A stretch of DNA of 41,303 bases. It comes from an uncultured Bacilli bacterium (GTDB taxonomy: Bacteria > Bacillota_I > Bacilli_A > RF39 > UBA660). The stretch is from contig CASRZP010000001.1 of the NCBI GenBank assembly GCA_949440065.1, forward strand, positions 1 to 41,303, written 5' to 3'. Position 1 is the stretch's first letter. Every line of letters begins with the position of its first letter. The notes under the pieces were generated by a model. That model made no database searches. It saw nothing but the letters and a program-made list of their open reading frames with translations, and had not been told where the DNA came from. Shown here in pieces: positions 32,148 through 41,087 of this stretch. A program made the position numbers and the translations under genes.

Positions 32148-32762
32148 ATGAACAAAGAATACACCTATGTAGAGGGGAAAGTTATTGTTATTGATAACTT
32201 CGGGGGACTAACCCAAAGAGAAAATTGTGATCATATAGAAGAAATTTTGATGTTAGAAAACTTGATTGAGACTATAGAATCTCAAATTGATTTGTTAAAG
32301 GAGAAAATGGTGCTTAATCAAAAGAATCAAAAAAAGCCATACGTTCCTACACTTTTATTAAAATCGTTATTGATAGGAATAACGATGGCGATAGCGGTGT
32401 ATTGGATTAGAATAGAACCCATTAAATATTTGGTCTTTATTAGCTATTTATTATCTGTACCAGTAGCTTGTTTAGATGAATTTAGAAGATGGAAAGAAAA
32501 GAGAAGTTTGAATGATTTTTTGCTAGAAGATAAAATAAAATTCGAATTTTTGCAAGAACGTTTAATCAAAGAAAAAAAGCATTTAGAGGAGTTAACGAAA
32601 GAAAAAAAGGCAAGTGTTGTGCTAAAAATGACACGAGTAAACGATAAAAAACGATTAAATCAGTTAAAAGATGAATTAGAAAAATGCTCTATGTTCATGC
32701 ATAATAGGGAAAATAGGGAAGAACAAAGGTTTAAAGTATATGAAAAGCGAAAGAAATATTAA
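32148..32762 (+). CDS. Coiled-coil protein with two membrane helices, unknown function
   Basis: A 204-residue protein. Residues 20-55 are a coiled coil (ENLIETIESQIDLLKEKM), two hydrophobic helices follow at about 67-83 and 88-105 (LLIGITMAIAVYWI, YLVFISYLLSVPVAC), and the last 95 residues are again a highly charged coiled coil. The hairpin-like arrangement places both coiled coils on the same side of the membrane. I recognise no family. An upstream ATG at 32112 is rejected because AGGAGCC lies just before the ATG at 32148. Confidence 0.6.
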   Translation: MNKEYTYVEGKVIVIDNFGGLTQRENCDHIEEILMLENLIETIESQIDLLKEKMVLNQKNQKKPYVPTLLLKSLLIGITMAIAVYWIRIEPIKYLVFISYLLSVPVACLDEFRRWKEKRSLNDFLLEDKIKFEFLQERLIKEKKHLEELTKEKKASVVLKMTRVNDKKRLNQLKDELEKCSMFMHNRENREEQRFKVYEKRKKY

Positions 32763-32777
32763 ATAAAAGGAGTAAAA

Positions 32778-33719
32778 ATGGAAAAAGAAGAAATTATCGG
32801 ATTAGAAAGTTTAATGAAAGTAGACCCCTTTTCAAAATCAAAAATGCAAGCTAAATTAGAAGCATTACACCGCTTAATTGTGGAGTATCATTATCATGTG
32901 ACACTTAATTCTAAATATGATGGATTAGTCACTTTTAATGATGGAACAGATGTTTTTGCGTTTTTATGTTCATTAAAACTAAATCGTTTGTCGATGAAAA
33001 GGATGAACGATATAGATGAAAGACGTATTTCAGAAATTAAGGAAGCACTACAAAGATATAAAGATGGAGAATATGGTTGGAAGAAGATGTTACATTGTCT
33101 TGATTTAATGAAAACTTTTCAAGACCTATCATTATTAGAACAATGGAATAATTTGAATCGATGGGAAAGATCGAGTCTTAGTGTGTTAGCAGATTGTCCT
33201 CCTTTTCAGGATGCAAATAAAGAATACGTTCGTTGTTATTTGGTGGAATGGTTTATCCAAATGCGTGAACAAAAATTTTTAGACTATACGAAGGAATATT
33301 TTGAGTATGTTAAAACTAATCATGCGAATCCTCAACTTTATGATACACCAGTGCAAAAAATAGCCTATTTTTCCGATGGGAAAAAGATGAATTCCCTTGG
33401 TCGAGAATTACAAGCAGGAAAATTGACTCGATATTTTACTGGGGTGAATCAAGAATTAAGACAAATGGTTTTAGCATACTGGAAAGTATTATCTAATCGC
33501 ATCAAGGTTAATACCAATGATTATTTAATTGAATTTTTAGCATCTATTGAGAAATACCAGACGAGTTCTTTATTTTATCAAGAAAAAGAACAAATACAAC
33601 GGTTAATTACTTTTCCTGAAACGAAAGAAAAACGTTTAATGGTACTTGAATTATTAGATCAGGCAAGTGAAACCTATATTTGTCGGGAAAATAGCAAAAA
33701 TAAAACATTAGTAAAATAA
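32778..33719 (+). CDS. Hypothetical protein of the same operon
   Basis: A 313-residue soluble-looking helical protein with many charged and aromatic residues (VEYHYHVTLNSKYDGLVTFN, KKMLHCLDLMKTFQDLSLLE, RCYLVEWFIQMREQKFLDYT). No signal, membrane helix or catalytic motif stands out, and I do not recognise the family. It starts 15 bp after the coiled-coil membrane gene with an AAAGGAG site, so the two are co-transcribed. A further AGGAG plus ATG follows right after its stop, pointing to a fourth, lost gene. Confidence 0.6.
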   Translation: MEKEEIIGLESLMKVDPFSKSKMQAKLEALHRLIVEYHYHVTLNSKYDGLVTFNDGTDVFAFLCSLKLNRLSMKRMNDIDERRISEIKEALQRYKDGEYGWKKMLHCLDLMKTFQDLSLLEQWNNLNRWERSSLSVLADCPPFQDANKEYVRCYLVEWFIQMREQKFLDYTKEYFEYVKTNHANPQLYDTPVQKIAYFSDGKKMNSLGRELQAGKLTRYFTGVNQELRQMVLAYWKVLSNRIKVNTNDYLIEFLASIEKYQTSSLFYQEKEQIQRLITFPETKEKRLMVLELLDQASETYICRENSKNKTLVK

Positions 33720-33728
33720 AAGGAGTAC

Positions 33729-33950
33729 ATGATGAGTAATAAAATGAACAAGATGCAATTTTTATCTAGTCGAGTAGTTTATACTTAAAGTAGGATAAAA
33801 ACTTTAAGAAAAAAATTTATTTACCCGCTTTAGTAGTTTAGTAGTAGCCGCTTTATGTGTAATAGGTGCACTAAATTTGGGGTTCTCCTTTTGGTAATGT
33901 TAGTAGTTACCTTGTTTTTATGGGCTAAAAATGATAAAATTATGTAGTAA
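33729..33950 (+). pseudogene. Remnant of a small membrane protein
   Basis: An AGGAG site and ATG at 33729 start a 19-codon ORF (MMSNKMNKMQFLSSRVVYT) that stops at 33786. Downstream, other frames still read like membrane helices: LVVAALCVIGALNLGF near 33845 and VMLVVTLFLWAKNDKIM ending at 33948. Several stops and shifts separate them. It looks like the decayed last gene of the operon above; the reconstruction is tentative. Confidence 0.4.
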
Positions 33951-34010
33951 TTTTACTATTTAATTATGTTTAATGTTATTTAGTCTAGAAAATGAAATTT
34001 GTGATTTTCA

Positions 34011-34068
34011 TTCGTCCCCAAGACAAAGGTTGCATATTAATCACTCATTTTTATCATTTGGGGACGAA
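34011..34068. repeat. 11-bp perfect inverted repeat upstream of uvrB
   Basis: TTCGTCCCCAA at 34011-34021 and TTGGGGACGAA at 34058-34068, separated by 36 bp. The GC-rich arms stand out in very AT-rich DNA. It has no T-run, so it is not a normal terminator. It resembles the GGGGAC-type ends left by REP-associated or other small mobile elements. Confidence 0.65.
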
Positions 34069-34128
34069 TATAGGGACTAATAATTTGGTTAATAGTAAAC
34101 AAAATAATAATGAATGGAGGCCGCAAAA

Positions 34129-36084
34129 ATGTTTGAATTAGTATCAAAATATACACCTAGTGGAGATCAACCAGAAGCAATTCATCAATTAGTAAAAGGA
34201 ATAAAAGAAGGAAAAAAAGAACAAGTTTTATTAGGCGCAACAGGAACAGGAAAAACTTTTACGATAGCTAACGTCATTAAAGAAGTGAATAAACCTACTT
34301 TAGTTTTAGCTCACAATAAAACCTTAGCAGGACAATTATATTCTGAATTTAAAGAATTATTTCCCAATAATAGAGTAGAATATTTTGTTTCCTATTACGA
34401 TTATTTCCAGCCAGAGGCTTATGTTCCTAGTACTGATACTTATATAGAAAAAGACTCATCCATTAACGATGAAATTGATGAATTAAGACATTCTGCTACT
34501 AGTGCCTTATTATCTCGTCGTGATGTTATAGTCGTTGCTAGTGTATCTTGTATTTATGGAATTGGTGAAGTAGAAGAATATTTAAATAAATTATTAACCA
34601 TTAATGTTGGAGATAAAGTAGAGCGAAACAAAATTTTGGTAAAACTAGTAGAAATGTTATATGAGCGAAACGATTATGATTTTAAACGTGGTACTTTTAG
34701 AGTACGTGGAGATGTTTTAGAAATCATTCCAACATATCAGCGAACAACGGGATATCGTATTGAATTTTTTGGCGATGAAGTAGACCGTATTAGTGAGATT
34801 GATACTTTATCAGGAGCTATTTTAAATAATAAAAAGACCATTAGTATTTTCCCTGCTAGCCTTTTCGTTACCAGCGATGAAAAATTACAACATGCCCTAG
34901 TTACCATTAAAGAAGAGTTAAAAGTGCGTTTAGAAGAATTAAAAGAAGAAAACAATCTTTTAGCATATCAGCGACTTGAACAGCGAACAAGATATGATTT
35001 AGAAATGCTAGAAGAAACAGGTTTTTGTCATGGTGTAGAAAACTATTCAAGACATATGGCGGGCAGAAGTGAAGGGGAAACACCCACGACATTAATTGAT
35101 TTCTTTCCAAAAGATTTTTTGCTTGTTGTAGATGAGTCCCATGTTACCCTACCTCAAGTTAGAGGAATGTATAATGGAGACCGTGCTAGAAAAATGAATC
35201 TTGTTGACTATGGGTTTCGCCTACCTAGCGCCTTAGATAACCGTCCTTTAAAATTTGATGAGTTTGAGAAAAAAATCAATCAAGCCATTTATGTATCAGC
35301 AACCCCTGGAGATTACGAACTAGAAAAAACTAATAATATGTTTATTGAACAAATCATTAGACCTACTGGATTATTAGACCCAACGGTAGAAGTTAGAAAA
35401 ACAGAAGGTCAAATTGATGACTTGATTGAAGAAATTAGAAAACGAATTGAATTAAATGAACGTACCTTAATCACGACATTAACCATTCGTATGGCCGAAG
35501 AGTTAACAAATTATTTAAAAGAATTAGAAATAAAAGTAGCTTATTTACATACCGAAGTTAAGACACTAGAACGTTTACAAATTATTCATGATTTGCGCCA
35601 AGGAAAATATGATGTTGTCGTTGGTATTAATCTTCTGCGTGAAGGAATTGATATTCCAGAAGTATCGTTAATTGCCATACTTGATGCTGATAAAGAAGGG
35701 TTCTTAAGAAGTAATCGAAGCTTAATTCAAACGATAGGAAGATGTGCAAGAAACGCTAAAGGTCATGTAATTATGTATGCTGATAAAATTACTGATAGCA
35801 TGAATCAAGCAATGACAGAGACTGCACGTCGTAGGAAAATTCAAGAAGAATACAATAGAGTTCATGGAATTACGCCACAGACCATTCAAAAAGAAATTAG
35901 AGATGTTGTAAGTAATGTAGATACAAAACAAAATAAGCAAACCAAGAAAAAACAAACAAAACAAGAAAGAGAAAAGATGATAGAAGTACTAGAACAAGAA
36001 ATGAAAGAAGCAGCAAAGAACTTAGACTTTGAAAGGGCAATGGAATTACGTGATGCTTTGTTTGAGTTAAAAAGTGATAAATAA
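34129..36084 (+). CDS. uvrB: Excinuclease ABC subunit B
   Basis: A 651-residue UvrB, the damage-verifying helicase of nucleotide excision repair. Walker A is GATGTGKT (36-43), the beta-hairpin that grips DNA is YYDYFQPEAYVP (89-100), the Walker B box is VVDESH, and later motifs include GINLLREGIDIPEVSLIAIL and QTIGRCARNAKG. The C-terminal UVR domain (about 612-648, LEQEMKEAAKNLDFERAMEL) binds UvrC. ATG 34114 is rejected because GGAGG lies inside that longer reading, just before ATG 34129. A UvrC gene is not in the window. Confidence 0.97.
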   Translation: MFELVSKYTPSGDQPEAIHQLVKGIKEGKKEQVLLGATGTGKTFTIANVIKEVNKPTLVLAHNKTLAGQLYSEFKELFPNNRVEYFVSYYDYFQPEAYVPSTDTYIEKDSSINDEIDELRHSATSALLSRRDVIVVASVSCIYGIGEVEEYLNKLLTINVGDKVERNKILVKLVEMLYERNDYDFKRGTFRVRGDVLEIIPTYQRTTGYRIEFFGDEVDRISEIDTLSGAILNNKKTISIFPASLFVTSDEKLQHALVTIKEELKVRLEELKEENNLLAYQRLEQRTRYDLEMLEETGFCHGVENYSRHMAGRSEGETPTTLIDFFPKDFLLVVDESHVTLPQVRGMYNGDRARKMNLVDYGFRLPSALDNRPLKFDEFEKKINQAIYVSATPGDYELEKTNNMFIEQIIRPTGLLDPTVEVRKTEGQIDDLIEEIRKRIELNERTLITTLTIRMAEELTNYLKELEIKVAYLHTEVKTLERLQIIHDLRQGKYDVVVGINLLREGIDIPEVSLIAILDADKEGFLRSNRSLIQTIGRCARNAKGHVIMYADKITDSMNQAMTETARRRKIQEEYNRVHGITPQTIQKEIRDVVSNVDTKQNKQTKKKQTKQEREKMIEVLEQEMKEAAKNLDFERAMELRDALFELKSDK

Positions 36085-36914
36085 TGAAATTAAAACGAAT
36101 ATATATTGAAATTACCAATCAATGTAACTTAAATTGTTCTTTTTGTCATAATACCAAAAGATTAAAAAAACAGATGAGTAAGGAAGATTTTGAAGAAATT
36201 TTAAAGAAAATTAAAGAATACACCAATATGATTTATCTTCATGTTAAAGGAGAACCTCTACTTCATCAAGATCTTGCTATCTTTTTATCTTTAGCAGAAA
36301 AATATAATTTTTCTGTAAGCATCACCACCAATGGAACTTTATTAAAAGAAAAGTTACCCTTATTAAAATCTAGTTCTTGTATTAAACATATTAATGTATC
36401 CCTACATTGTGAACAAAAAAATCATAATTATTTTAGTGATGTATTTTCTTCTTGCGATGAATTAAAAGAAAAAATAACGATAATTTACCGTATATGGACA
36501 CTAAAAAATCAAAAATTTGATGATAAAACACAAAAGATTATCGATAATCTAGCAAATTATTATCATTTAGACGATAAAAAGTTATCCACAATAGCTGTGG
36601 AAAAAAATATTGAGTTAGCCCCTAGAGTATTTTTAGATAAAGAAAACCAGTTTACATGGCCTAGTTTAGAAAATGAAGTAGAAGAAAGTGGTTATTGCTA
36701 TGGGTTAAAAAGTCATATTGCTATTTTAGTTGATGGCACTATTGTACCATGTTGCCTAGATGGCGAGGGAGAAATAGTTTTAGGAAATATTTTAGAAGAA
36801 GATTTATCTACCATTTTAGATGGTGAAAGAACAAGGAAAATGATAGAGGGCTTTCAAAATCGGTGTGCAATAGAAGCATTGTGTAAGCATTGTAACTATA
36901 AAAATCGTTTTTAA
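36084..36914 (+). CDS. Radical SAM protein with SPASM-like C-terminus
   Basis: A 276-residue radical SAM enzyme. The iron-sulfur motif is ITNQCNLNCSFCHNT (Cys14, Cys18, Cys21), with LHVKGEPLLHQDLAIF and SITTNGTLL as further core elements. The C-terminal part has cysteines in VDGTIVPCCLDGEGEIVLGN and CAIEALCKHC, like a SPASM domain binding an auxiliary cluster. It shares one base with the uvrB stop (TAATG) and precedes uvrA, which is not a Bacillus arrangement. Such proteins modify peptides or proteins, but no small precursor peptide is obvious next to it. Confidence 0.85.
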   Translation: MKLKRIYIEITNQCNLNCSFCHNTKRLKKQMSKEDFEEILKKIKEYTNMIYLHVKGEPLLHQDLAIFLSLAEKYNFSVSITTNGTLLKEKLPLLKSSSCIKHINVSLHCEQKNHNYFSDVFSSCDELKEKITIIYRIWTLKNQKFDDKTQKIIDNLANYYHLDDKKLSTIAVEKNIELAPRVFLDKENQFTWPSLENEVEESGYCYGLKSHIAILVDGTIVPCCLDGEGEIVLGNILEEDLSTILDGERTRKMIEGFQNRCAIEALCKHCNYKNRF

Positions 36915-36987
36915 ACATTTTGTTAGTATATAGCAAAAATAATTTATCAAATAATCACAAAATCTAATAGCGTTTAAAAGAAGTTTA

Positions 36988-36996
36988 TGATATAAT
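36988..36996 (+). promoter_or_regulatory. Extended -10 promoter for uvrA
   Basis: TGATATAAT, a perfect TGnTATAAT, 26 bp before the uvrA ATG. I saw no LexA-type (GAACN4GTTC) box nearby. Confidence 0.6.
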
Positions 36997-37022
36997 ACGA
37001 CCTAGGTGTAGGTGATTATATT

Positions 37023-39830
37023 ATGGATAAAATTATTATTAAAGGTGCTAGAGAAAACAATTTAAAAAATGTGGACTTAGAATTGCCTAAAAATAAATTA
37101 ATTGTAATGACAGGAGTATCAGGAAGCGGAAAAAGTTCTTTGGCTTTTGATACGATTTATGCAGAAGGTCAAAGAAGATATGTAGAAAGTCTATCTGCCT
37201 ATGCACGCCAATTTTTAGGTGGTAGCGAAAAGCCTGATGTTGATAGCATTGAAGGATTATCCCCAGCGATTAGTATTGATCAAAAAACGACGAGCAAAAA
37301 CCCTCGTTCTACCGTTGGAACAGTAACGGAGATTTATGATTATTTGCGTTTATTATTTGCTCGTGTTGGCGTACCATATTGTCCTAATCATCATGTTCCA
37401 ATTACTTCACAAAGTGTAGAAGAAATGACAAATAAGTTACTAGAGTATGATGAGGGAACCAAGTTAGTAATTATGGCTCCTATTGTTCATGGAGAAAAAG
37501 GTACTCATAAAGAAATACTAGATCAGTTGAGACAGGATGGATATATTCGTGTTCGTATTAACGGTGAAATGCATGATTTAAGTGAAGATATTACCTTAGA
37601 GAAAAATAAAAAAGATGCCATCGATGTTGTTGTTGATCGAATTATTATCAAAGACGGAATTCGTAGTAGATTATATGAATCACTAGAAAACGCTACAAAG
37701 CTAGCCGAAGGTAAAGTAGTTATTGAAATTAATGGTGAAAAAGAAGTTGTGTTTTCTGAACAATTTGCTTGTCCTTATTGTGAATTTTCTCTACCAGAAT
37801 TAGAGCCTAGAGTCTTTAGTTTTAACGCCCCTTATGGAGCATGTCCTGATTGTAAAGGTTTAGGAATTAAATTACAAATCGATCCTGATTTAGTGATTCC
37901 CAATAAAGAACTTAGTATTAGTGAAGGTGCTATTACAACCTTAAGTGATGATCAAGAAGGGCTATATTACAAAAAATTAGAATGTGTTTGTCGCCATTTT
38001 AAAATTGATATGGATAAACCGTTTAACAAGCTTACTAAAAAAGAAAGAGAAATTGTTTTATACGGAACCGATGAAACTATTGAATATAAATACAAGTCCA
38101 AAAATGGAAATATGTACAATTCCAAAGATGGTTATGAAGGAGTTATCAATAATTTACAACGTCGTTATATGGAAACTAATAGTGCTTGGATTAGAGATTG
38201 GTTAGAACATTACATGATTGAATATGAATGTGATACTTGTCATGGAGCTAGATTAAACGATGCTGTGTTAGCTGTATTAATTAATAAAAAAAGTATCTAT
38301 GACGTTACTTGTATGAGCATCAAAGACTTACTTCCTTTCTTTCAAAAGTTAAATCTTACCAAAGAACAACAAGAAATTGCCCAGTTAATCATTAAAGAAA
38401 TTGAATCAAGATTACAATTTTTATCTAATGTAGGACTAGAGTATCTTACCTTAAGTAGAACAGCAGGAACTTTGTCTGGTGGAGAATCACAACGAATAAG
38501 ACTAGCGACACAAATTGGCTCAAGATTAACAGGAGTACTTTATGTACTAGATGAACCTAGTATCGGACTACATCAACGAGATAATGAAAAATTAATTGCC
38601 TCTTTACAGGAAATGCGCGATTTAGGAAATACCTTAATTGTTGTTGAACACGATACTGATACGATGTTAGCAAGTGATTACTTAGTAGACATTGGACCTG
38701 GAGCAGGAGATCATGGTGGAGAAGTTATCGCCTTTGGGACACCTTTAGAAGTGATGAAAAACGAAAATAGTGTAACAGGTAGATTCTTGAGTGGAAAAGA
38801 AGTTATCGAAGTTCCTAAAAATAGAAGAAAAGGAAATGGAAATTTTCTTGAAATTAAGGGAGCAAAAGAAAATAATCTAAAAGATATCAACGTTAAAATT
38901 CCCCTTGGAACATTTACTTGTGTAACTGGAGTATCAGGAAGTGGAAAAAGTAGTTTAGTCAATGAAATTTTATGTAAAACCGTTTTATCAAACCTTTATA
39001 AAAGTAAAGTAAAACCTGGTAAACACAAAAAAGTTTTAGGGATTGAACACTTAGACAAATTAGTAGAAATATCGCAAAATCCAATTGGAAGAACACCTAG
39101 AAGTAATCCAGCAACCTATACTGGGGTATTTGATGATATTAGAGATTTGTTTACAAATACCAAAGAAGCAAAAATGTATGGTTATGAGAAAAATCGCTTT
39201 TCCTTTAATGTAAAAGGAGGAAGATGTGAAGCATGTAGAGGTGATGGCGTAAAGAAAATCGAGATGCATTTCTTACCTGATGTGTATGTTCCTTGCGAGG
39301 TGTGCCACGGAACTCGTTATAATCATGAAACCTTACAAATAAAGTACAAAAATAAAAATATTTCTGAAGTACTTGACATGCGTGTTAGTGAAGCCATTGA
39401 GTTTTTTGAAAATGTTCCTAAAATAAAAACTAAATTACAGGTTCTAGATGATGTGGGTTTAGGATATATTAAACTAGGTCAAAGTGCACCAACGTTATCA
39501 GGAGGAGAAGCAGAACGCGTAAAACTTGCTAAAGAATTACAAAAGAAAGCAACAGGAAAGACCTTATTTGTATTAGATGAGCCAACGACAGGATTACATA
39601 GTAAAGATATAAAGCGTCTACTTGCAATTCTTCAAAAAATAGTGGATAATAAGGATACAGTATTAGTCATTGAACATAACCTAGATGTAATTAAAGTAGC
39701 AGATTACATCATTGACTTAGGACCAGAAGGTGGAGATGGCGGAGGAGAAATTGTAACCATAGGAACACCAGAGGAAGTAGCAAAATGCAAAGAATCCTAT
39801 ACTGGATTATTCCTAAAAAAAGTATTATGA
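37023..39830 (+). CDS. uvrA: Excinuclease ABC subunit A
   Basis: A 935-residue UvrA, the dimeric ATPase that first detects DNA damage and loads UvrB. Two ABC modules are present: Walker A GVSGSGKSS at residue 31 and again near 640, signatures LSGGESQRIRLATQIG and LSGGEAERVKLAKELQ, and two Walker B VLDEP boxes. Zinc sites are CPYCEF...CPDCKG in the first half and CEACRGDGV...CEVCHGTRY in the second. Full length for the family. It uses TGA as stop. The next gene starts 11 bp later. Confidence 0.98.
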   Translation: MDKIIIKGARENNLKNVDLELPKNKLIVMTGVSGSGKSSLAFDTIYAEGQRRYVESLSAYARQFLGGSEKPDVDSIEGLSPAISIDQKTTSKNPRSTVGTVTEIYDYLRLLFARVGVPYCPNHHVPITSQSVEEMTNKLLEYDEGTKLVIMAPIVHGEKGTHKEILDQLRQDGYIRVRINGEMHDLSEDITLEKNKKDAIDVVVDRIIIKDGIRSRLYESLENATKLAEGKVVIEINGEKEVVFSEQFACPYCEFSLPELEPRVFSFNAPYGACPDCKGLGIKLQIDPDLVIPNKELSISEGAITTLSDDQEGLYYKKLECVCRHFKIDMDKPFNKLTKKEREIVLYGTDETIEYKYKSKNGNMYNSKDGYEGVINNLQRRYMETNSAWIRDWLEHYMIEYECDTCHGARLNDAVLAVLINKKSIYDVTCMSIKDLLPFFQKLNLTKEQQEIAQLIIKEIESRLQFLSNVGLEYLTLSRTAGTLSGGESQRIRLATQIGSRLTGVLYVLDEPSIGLHQRDNEKLIASLQEMRDLGNTLIVVEHDTDTMLASDYLVDIGPGAGDHGGEVIAFGTPLEVMKNENSVTGRFLSGKEVIEVPKNRRKGNGNFLEIKGAKENNLKDINVKIPLGTFTCVTGVSGSGKSSLVNEILCKTVLSNLYKSKVKPGKHKKVLGIEHLDKLVEISQNPIGRTPRSNPATYTGVFDDIRDLFTNTKEAKMYGYEKNRFSFNVKGGRCEACRGDGVKKIEMHFLPDVYVPCEVCHGTRYNHETLQIKYKNKNISEVLDMRVSEAIEFFENVPKIKTKLQVLDDVGLGYIKLGQSAPTLSGGEAERVKLAKELQKKATGKTLFVLDEPTTGLHSKDIKRLLAILQKIVDNKDTVLVIEHNLDVIKVADYIIDLGPEGGDGGGEIVTIGTPEEVAKCKESYTGLFLKKVL

Positions 39831-39841
39831 GGTGATTAACT

Positions 39842-40276
39842 TTGCGAGTCATTGAACAAAAGCAAAATTGGGGTAAAGATAAATTATTAAAATTTATCGA
39901 GTGGTTGATTCATATTTTTGCATATACTTTAGTATTTTTGGGCGTATCGTTAATGTTTAAAAGCTTCTATATCGACACATCCCATTATTGTATCTATGGC
40001 TTTTTAGCAGTTATCATTATGTATATACTAAATAAAACCATAAAACCCATTTTAGTAACTTTAACGATACCAATTACTGGAATTACCCTTGGCTTATTTT
40101 ATCCTTTCATCAACGTGTTTATTTTAAAGTTAACTGATTGGATATTAGGAAGCCATTTCCAGTTAAGTAATTTCTATGTTGCTATTGTGATCGCTATTTT
40201 GATATCGATAATGAATTTACTAGTAGAAGGGTTTATCTTAAAACCATTGATGAGGAGATGGAACCGTCATGAGTAA
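39842..40276 (+). CDS. yvlD: YvlD-like phage-holin superfamily IV membrane protein
   Basis: A 144-residue protein with four hydrophobic segments (near 17-38, 46-64, 68-92 and 108-132). The pattern NKTIKPILVTLTIPITGITL followed by GLFYPFINVFILKLTDWILG is that of the YvlD / DUF360 family (named for weak holin resemblance; cell-envelope role in Bacillus). It begins with TTG at 39842, with GAGGTG 7 bp upstream; no ATG is well placed. The position between uvrA and lgt is the same as in Bacillus. It overlaps lgt by 8 bp. Confidence 0.8.
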   Translation: MRVIEQKQNWGKDKLLKFIEWLIHIFAYTLVFLGVSLMFKSFYIDTSHYCIYGFLAVIIMYILNKTIKPILVTLTIPITGITLGLFYPFINVFILKLTDWILGSHFQLSNFYVAIVIAILISIMNLLVEGFILKPLMRRWNRHE

Positions 40277-41087
40277 AATAGCACTAGATTTAGGATTTAT
40301 TCAAATTTATTGGTATTCCATTACCATGTTTTTAGGAATACTAGCAGGAAGCATTGTTGCCTATCGTGAGATAAAAAGACAAAAAGTAAGTGAAGATTTC
40401 TTTATTAATTTAATCTTTTATGGCATTTTATTTGGTTTAATTGGGGCAAGATTATATTATGTAGCTTTTCATTTTGATTACTATAGAGAAAATCCCCTAG
40501 AAATTTTAGAAGTGTGGAACGGCGGTTTAGCCATACATGGAGCCATTTTATTTGCTAGTCTTTGGTTTATCATCTATACGAAAAAATATAAGCAAAAGAC
40601 ATTAAAGATATTTGATATTGTTGTAGTAGGGTTAATTTTAGGACAAGCGATAGGTAGATGGGGTAACTTTTTCAACCAAGAAGCCTTTGGAGCAATTACG
40701 ACTAAAGCTGCTTTATTAAAAGATAAAGTACCAGAGTTTATCATTAATCAAATGTACATTGATGGAGTATATCGACAACCTACATTTTTGTATGAATCAC
40801 TTTGGGATATTTTTGGTTTTATTGCCTTATTAATTGTAAGACGTTATAAATACTTAAAAACTGGTCAATTAACAGCCTTTTATTTAATGTGGTATTCCGC
40901 TGGTAGGTTTGTTATTGAAGGATACCGAAGTGATAGCTTAATGTTAGGAAACTTTAAAGTAGCCCAAATTGTATCTGTTATATTATTTATCGTTGGGTTG
41001 TTAATCTTCTTATTAAGACGTCGTGGTAGTAAATTTGAAAATTTATATAGAAATGAGAATGATGAAAAAGATGAAAAAAAAGTATAA
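40269..41087 (+). CDS. lgt: Prolipoprotein diacylglyceryl transferase
   Basis: A 272-residue integral membrane enzyme that moves diacylglycerol from phosphatidylglycerol to the lipobox cysteine of prolipoproteins. About seven hydrophobic segments. Signature elements are GARLYYVAFHFDYY, the catalytic-region WNGGLAIHGAI, GQAIGRWGNFFNQEAFG, PTFLYESLWD and FVIEGYRSDSL. The charged C-terminus is typical. It acts on lipoproteins such as the one encoded at 18276. Start at ATG 40269 overlaps yvlD, with GAGGAG nearby. Confidence 0.96.
   Translation: MSKIALDLGFIQIYWYSITMFLGILAGSIVAYREIKRQKVSEDFFINLIFYGILFGLIGARLYYVAFHFDYYRENPLEILEVWNGGLAIHGAILFASLWFIIYTKKYKQKTLKIFDIVVVGLILGQAIGRWGNFFNQEAFGAITTKAALLKDKVPEFIINQMYIDGVYRQPTFLYESLWDIFGFIALLIVRRYKYLKTGQLTAFYLMWYSAGRFVIEGYRSDSLMLGNFKVAQIVSVILFIVGLLIFLLRRRGSKFENLYRNENDEKDEKKV

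Noticed and set aside
36582..36590. Perfect DnaA box TTATCCACA
   Set aside because: It is a single copy inside the radical SAM gene, with no cluster and no AT-rich unwinding region, so it does not mark an origin.
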